Under the pieces are notes generated by a model. It saw only the letters and a program-made list of their open reading frames with translations, was not told where the DNA came from and made no database searches. The translations under genes were made by a program, and so were the position numbers. Below are positions 50,086 to 51,021 of a stretch of 51,021 bases of DNA, piece by piece. Every line of letters begins with the position of its first letter. Positions within the stretch are counted from its first letter, which is position 1. This stretch comes from Lachnospira sp. (GTDB lineage Bacteria; Bacillota; Clostridia; Lachnospirales; Lachnospiraceae): positions 1-51,021 of the forward strand of contig JAGATQ010000008.1 of assembly GCA_017621205.1 (NCBI GenBank). Reading direction: 5' to 3'.

Positions 50086-51021
50086 CTATTTTTTTATCTT
50101 CGCCTTCGCACTTAGCCCCTTCTTTTTCAGCAGTGATTTATAAGCCTTTAGCTTACTCTTTGGAACCTTCACCTTAAGCTTCTTGTAATTACTGCTGCCT
50201 GCCTTGGTAAATGCCTTACTGCCTACATTTTTCGTCGTTAGCTTTGTTGTTTTAATCGTAATGTTTACCAGCTTTTTACAGTTATAGAAGGCTTTGCTGC
50301 CAATCTTTTTTACCTTCTTTGGTATCGTTACCTTCTTTAAGGATATACAGCCCTGAAATGCACTTTTTCCAATGGTAACAATATTACCAGCAATGGTTAC
50401 CTTCTTAAGCTTTTTGTTATTCTTAAAGGCGTTGTCTGCAATCTCTGTTATCTTGTAAGCAACACCAGCAATGGTTACACTGGATGCAATGGTTACAGCC
50501 GATGCTGCTGCATCGGTAGAGGAAACATACTGTACAGCCGGCTCTTCATTCCCACTGCTAATTACCTTATACTTTGCCTTTGTTGCGGAATCTGTGAGGA
50601 TTGTTCCTTTGGATGCCGCCTGCTTTTCTGTTGGCTTTGGAGCTTCGGTTGTTCCCTGCTGTGGCGGGTTTTCTCCTGTGCTTCCCTGAGATGGATTATT
50701 GCCTGTCGTGCCAGTTGCCTTGATAACTTCTTCCCTGGTCTTACCACACACTGTACAGGTATACTGCCTGCTGCCATTCTCTGCCTCCGTTGCTTCTTTC
50801 GTTACAACACCTGCATTCCATGTGTGGGCTGCTTTTCCCTGCACCTCACCACATTCACATACATGCCAGTGGTTTTCTTCGTCACTCACCCAGGCTTCCT
50901 TAAACTCGTGGGTATGCCCGATTGCCGGAATCACTTCCTCCTTTACTGCTTCACATACCGTGCAATGATACTCCTTAATACCATTTTCCTCCTCGGTTGC
51001 CTCCTTTGTTATGATACCTTC
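50086..51021 (-). CDS. BspA-like leucine-rich repeat surface protein (3' part)
   Basis: The frame is open to the window edge, so the gene starts outside; 311 C-terminal residues are visible. Two copies of a Cys/His-containing repeat (YHCTVCEAVKEEVIPAIGHTH; YTCTVCGKTREEVIKATG) with intervening H.W.CECGEV segments come first. A Thr/Gly/Pro-rich linker follows, then LRR_5 (BspA) repeats such as NNKKLKKVTIAGNIVTIGKS and GCISLKKVTIPKKVKKIGSK. The protein ends in a very Lys-rich tail. Such proteins are typically secreted or surface attached in gut Lachnospiraceae. No sorting motif is seen at the C terminus. Confidence 0.85.
   Translation of the reverse strand, partial: EGIITKEATEEENGIKEYHCTVCEAVKEEVIPAIGHTHEFKEAWVSDEENHWHVCECGEVQGKAAHTWNAGVVTKEATEAENGSRQYTCTVCGKTREEVIKATGTTGNNPSQGSTGENPPQQGTTEAPKPTEKQAASKGTILTDSATKAKYKVISSGNEEPAVQYVSSTDAAASAVTIASSVTIAGVAYKITEIADNAFKNNKKLKKVTIAGNIVTIGKSAFQGCISLKKVTIPKKVKKIGSKAFYNCKKLVNITIKTTKLTTKNVGSKAFTKAGSSNYKKLKVKVPKSKLKAYKSLLKKKGLSAKAKIKK

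Noticed and set aside
1..51021. tRNA, rRNA, tmRNA, CRISPR arrays, insertion sequences
   Set aside because: I looked for T-arm patterns, regularly spaced repeats and transposase genes on both strands and saw none, apart from the Rpn-type protein described.

Overview
The window is chromosomal DNA of a low-GC, endospore-forming Firmicute. It is most likely a member of class Clostridia, family Lachnospiraceae. Evidence: spoIVA; the paired TIGR03960 and DUF2344 genes beside an RNase G-type gene; an rplU-prp-rpmA-obgE cluster with no spo0B; a MinCDE system next to mreBCD; a DUF4321 gene; AGGAGG ribosome binding sites; and frequent TTG or GTG starts. No tRNA, rRNA, CRISPR array, insertion sequence or prophage was seen. 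The lineage call is inference from gene content and order. Layout of the left half (plus strand apart from rpmB): rpmB diverges from an Asp23-fakA-like-recG cluster (0.4-4.5 kb). A lipoprotein resembling trigger factor, a B12-binding radical SAM protein, a DUF2344 protein and a short RNase G follow (4.9-9.9 kb). A DHH phosphoesterase, an M23 peptidase, a small alarmone synthetase, rsmF and spoIVA come next (10-15.9 kb). At 15.9-18.2 kb there is an AT-rich accessory patch: a candidate structured RNA with its own promoter and terminator, a lone NYN-domain nuclease, and an Rpn-type PD-(D/E)XK protein. The ribosome and NAD block rplU-prp-rpmA-obgE-yhbY-nadD-yqeK-rsfS occupies 18.3-22.7 kb and is preceded by an L21 leader. 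Middle: lexA and a LysM protein of YneA type diverge around a cluster of LexA boxes (23.4-24.6 kb). A tyrosine recombinase on the minus strand (24.7-25.8 kb) borders a decayed accessory stretch (26-28.4 kb). That stretch holds a broken WYL-family regulator, a frameshifted remnant and a possible CoiA-like nuclease. MIF-like, TtcA-like and cytidylate-kinase-like genes follow. Right half (almost all minus strand): one operon runs from a HlyD-like membrane protein through yggS, sepF, divIVA, aroB, lspA and an rluD-type gene to an LCP-family gene (38.0-30.7 kb). A second, very long operon reads DUF4321-radC-mreB-mreC-mreD-PBP2-minC-minD-minE-rodA-mgsA-D-Ala-D-Ala carboxypeptidase (49.9-38.5 kb). 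It combines cell elongation, septum placement and wall synthesis, and ends at a terminator shared with a small convergent DUF378 gene. The 3' part of a BspA-like leucine-rich repeat surface protein runs off the right edge. The most interesting unexplained signals are: (1) the roughly 189-nt RNA at 16158-16346, with two long G-U-rich hairpins and an intrinsic terminator, directly upstream of the NYN nuclease gene; (2) the multi-hairpin spacer between minC and minD; (3) a dispersed palindromic repeat at gene 3' ends; (4) the LexA-box cluster. All function calls come from reading motifs and gene order; no database search was run.
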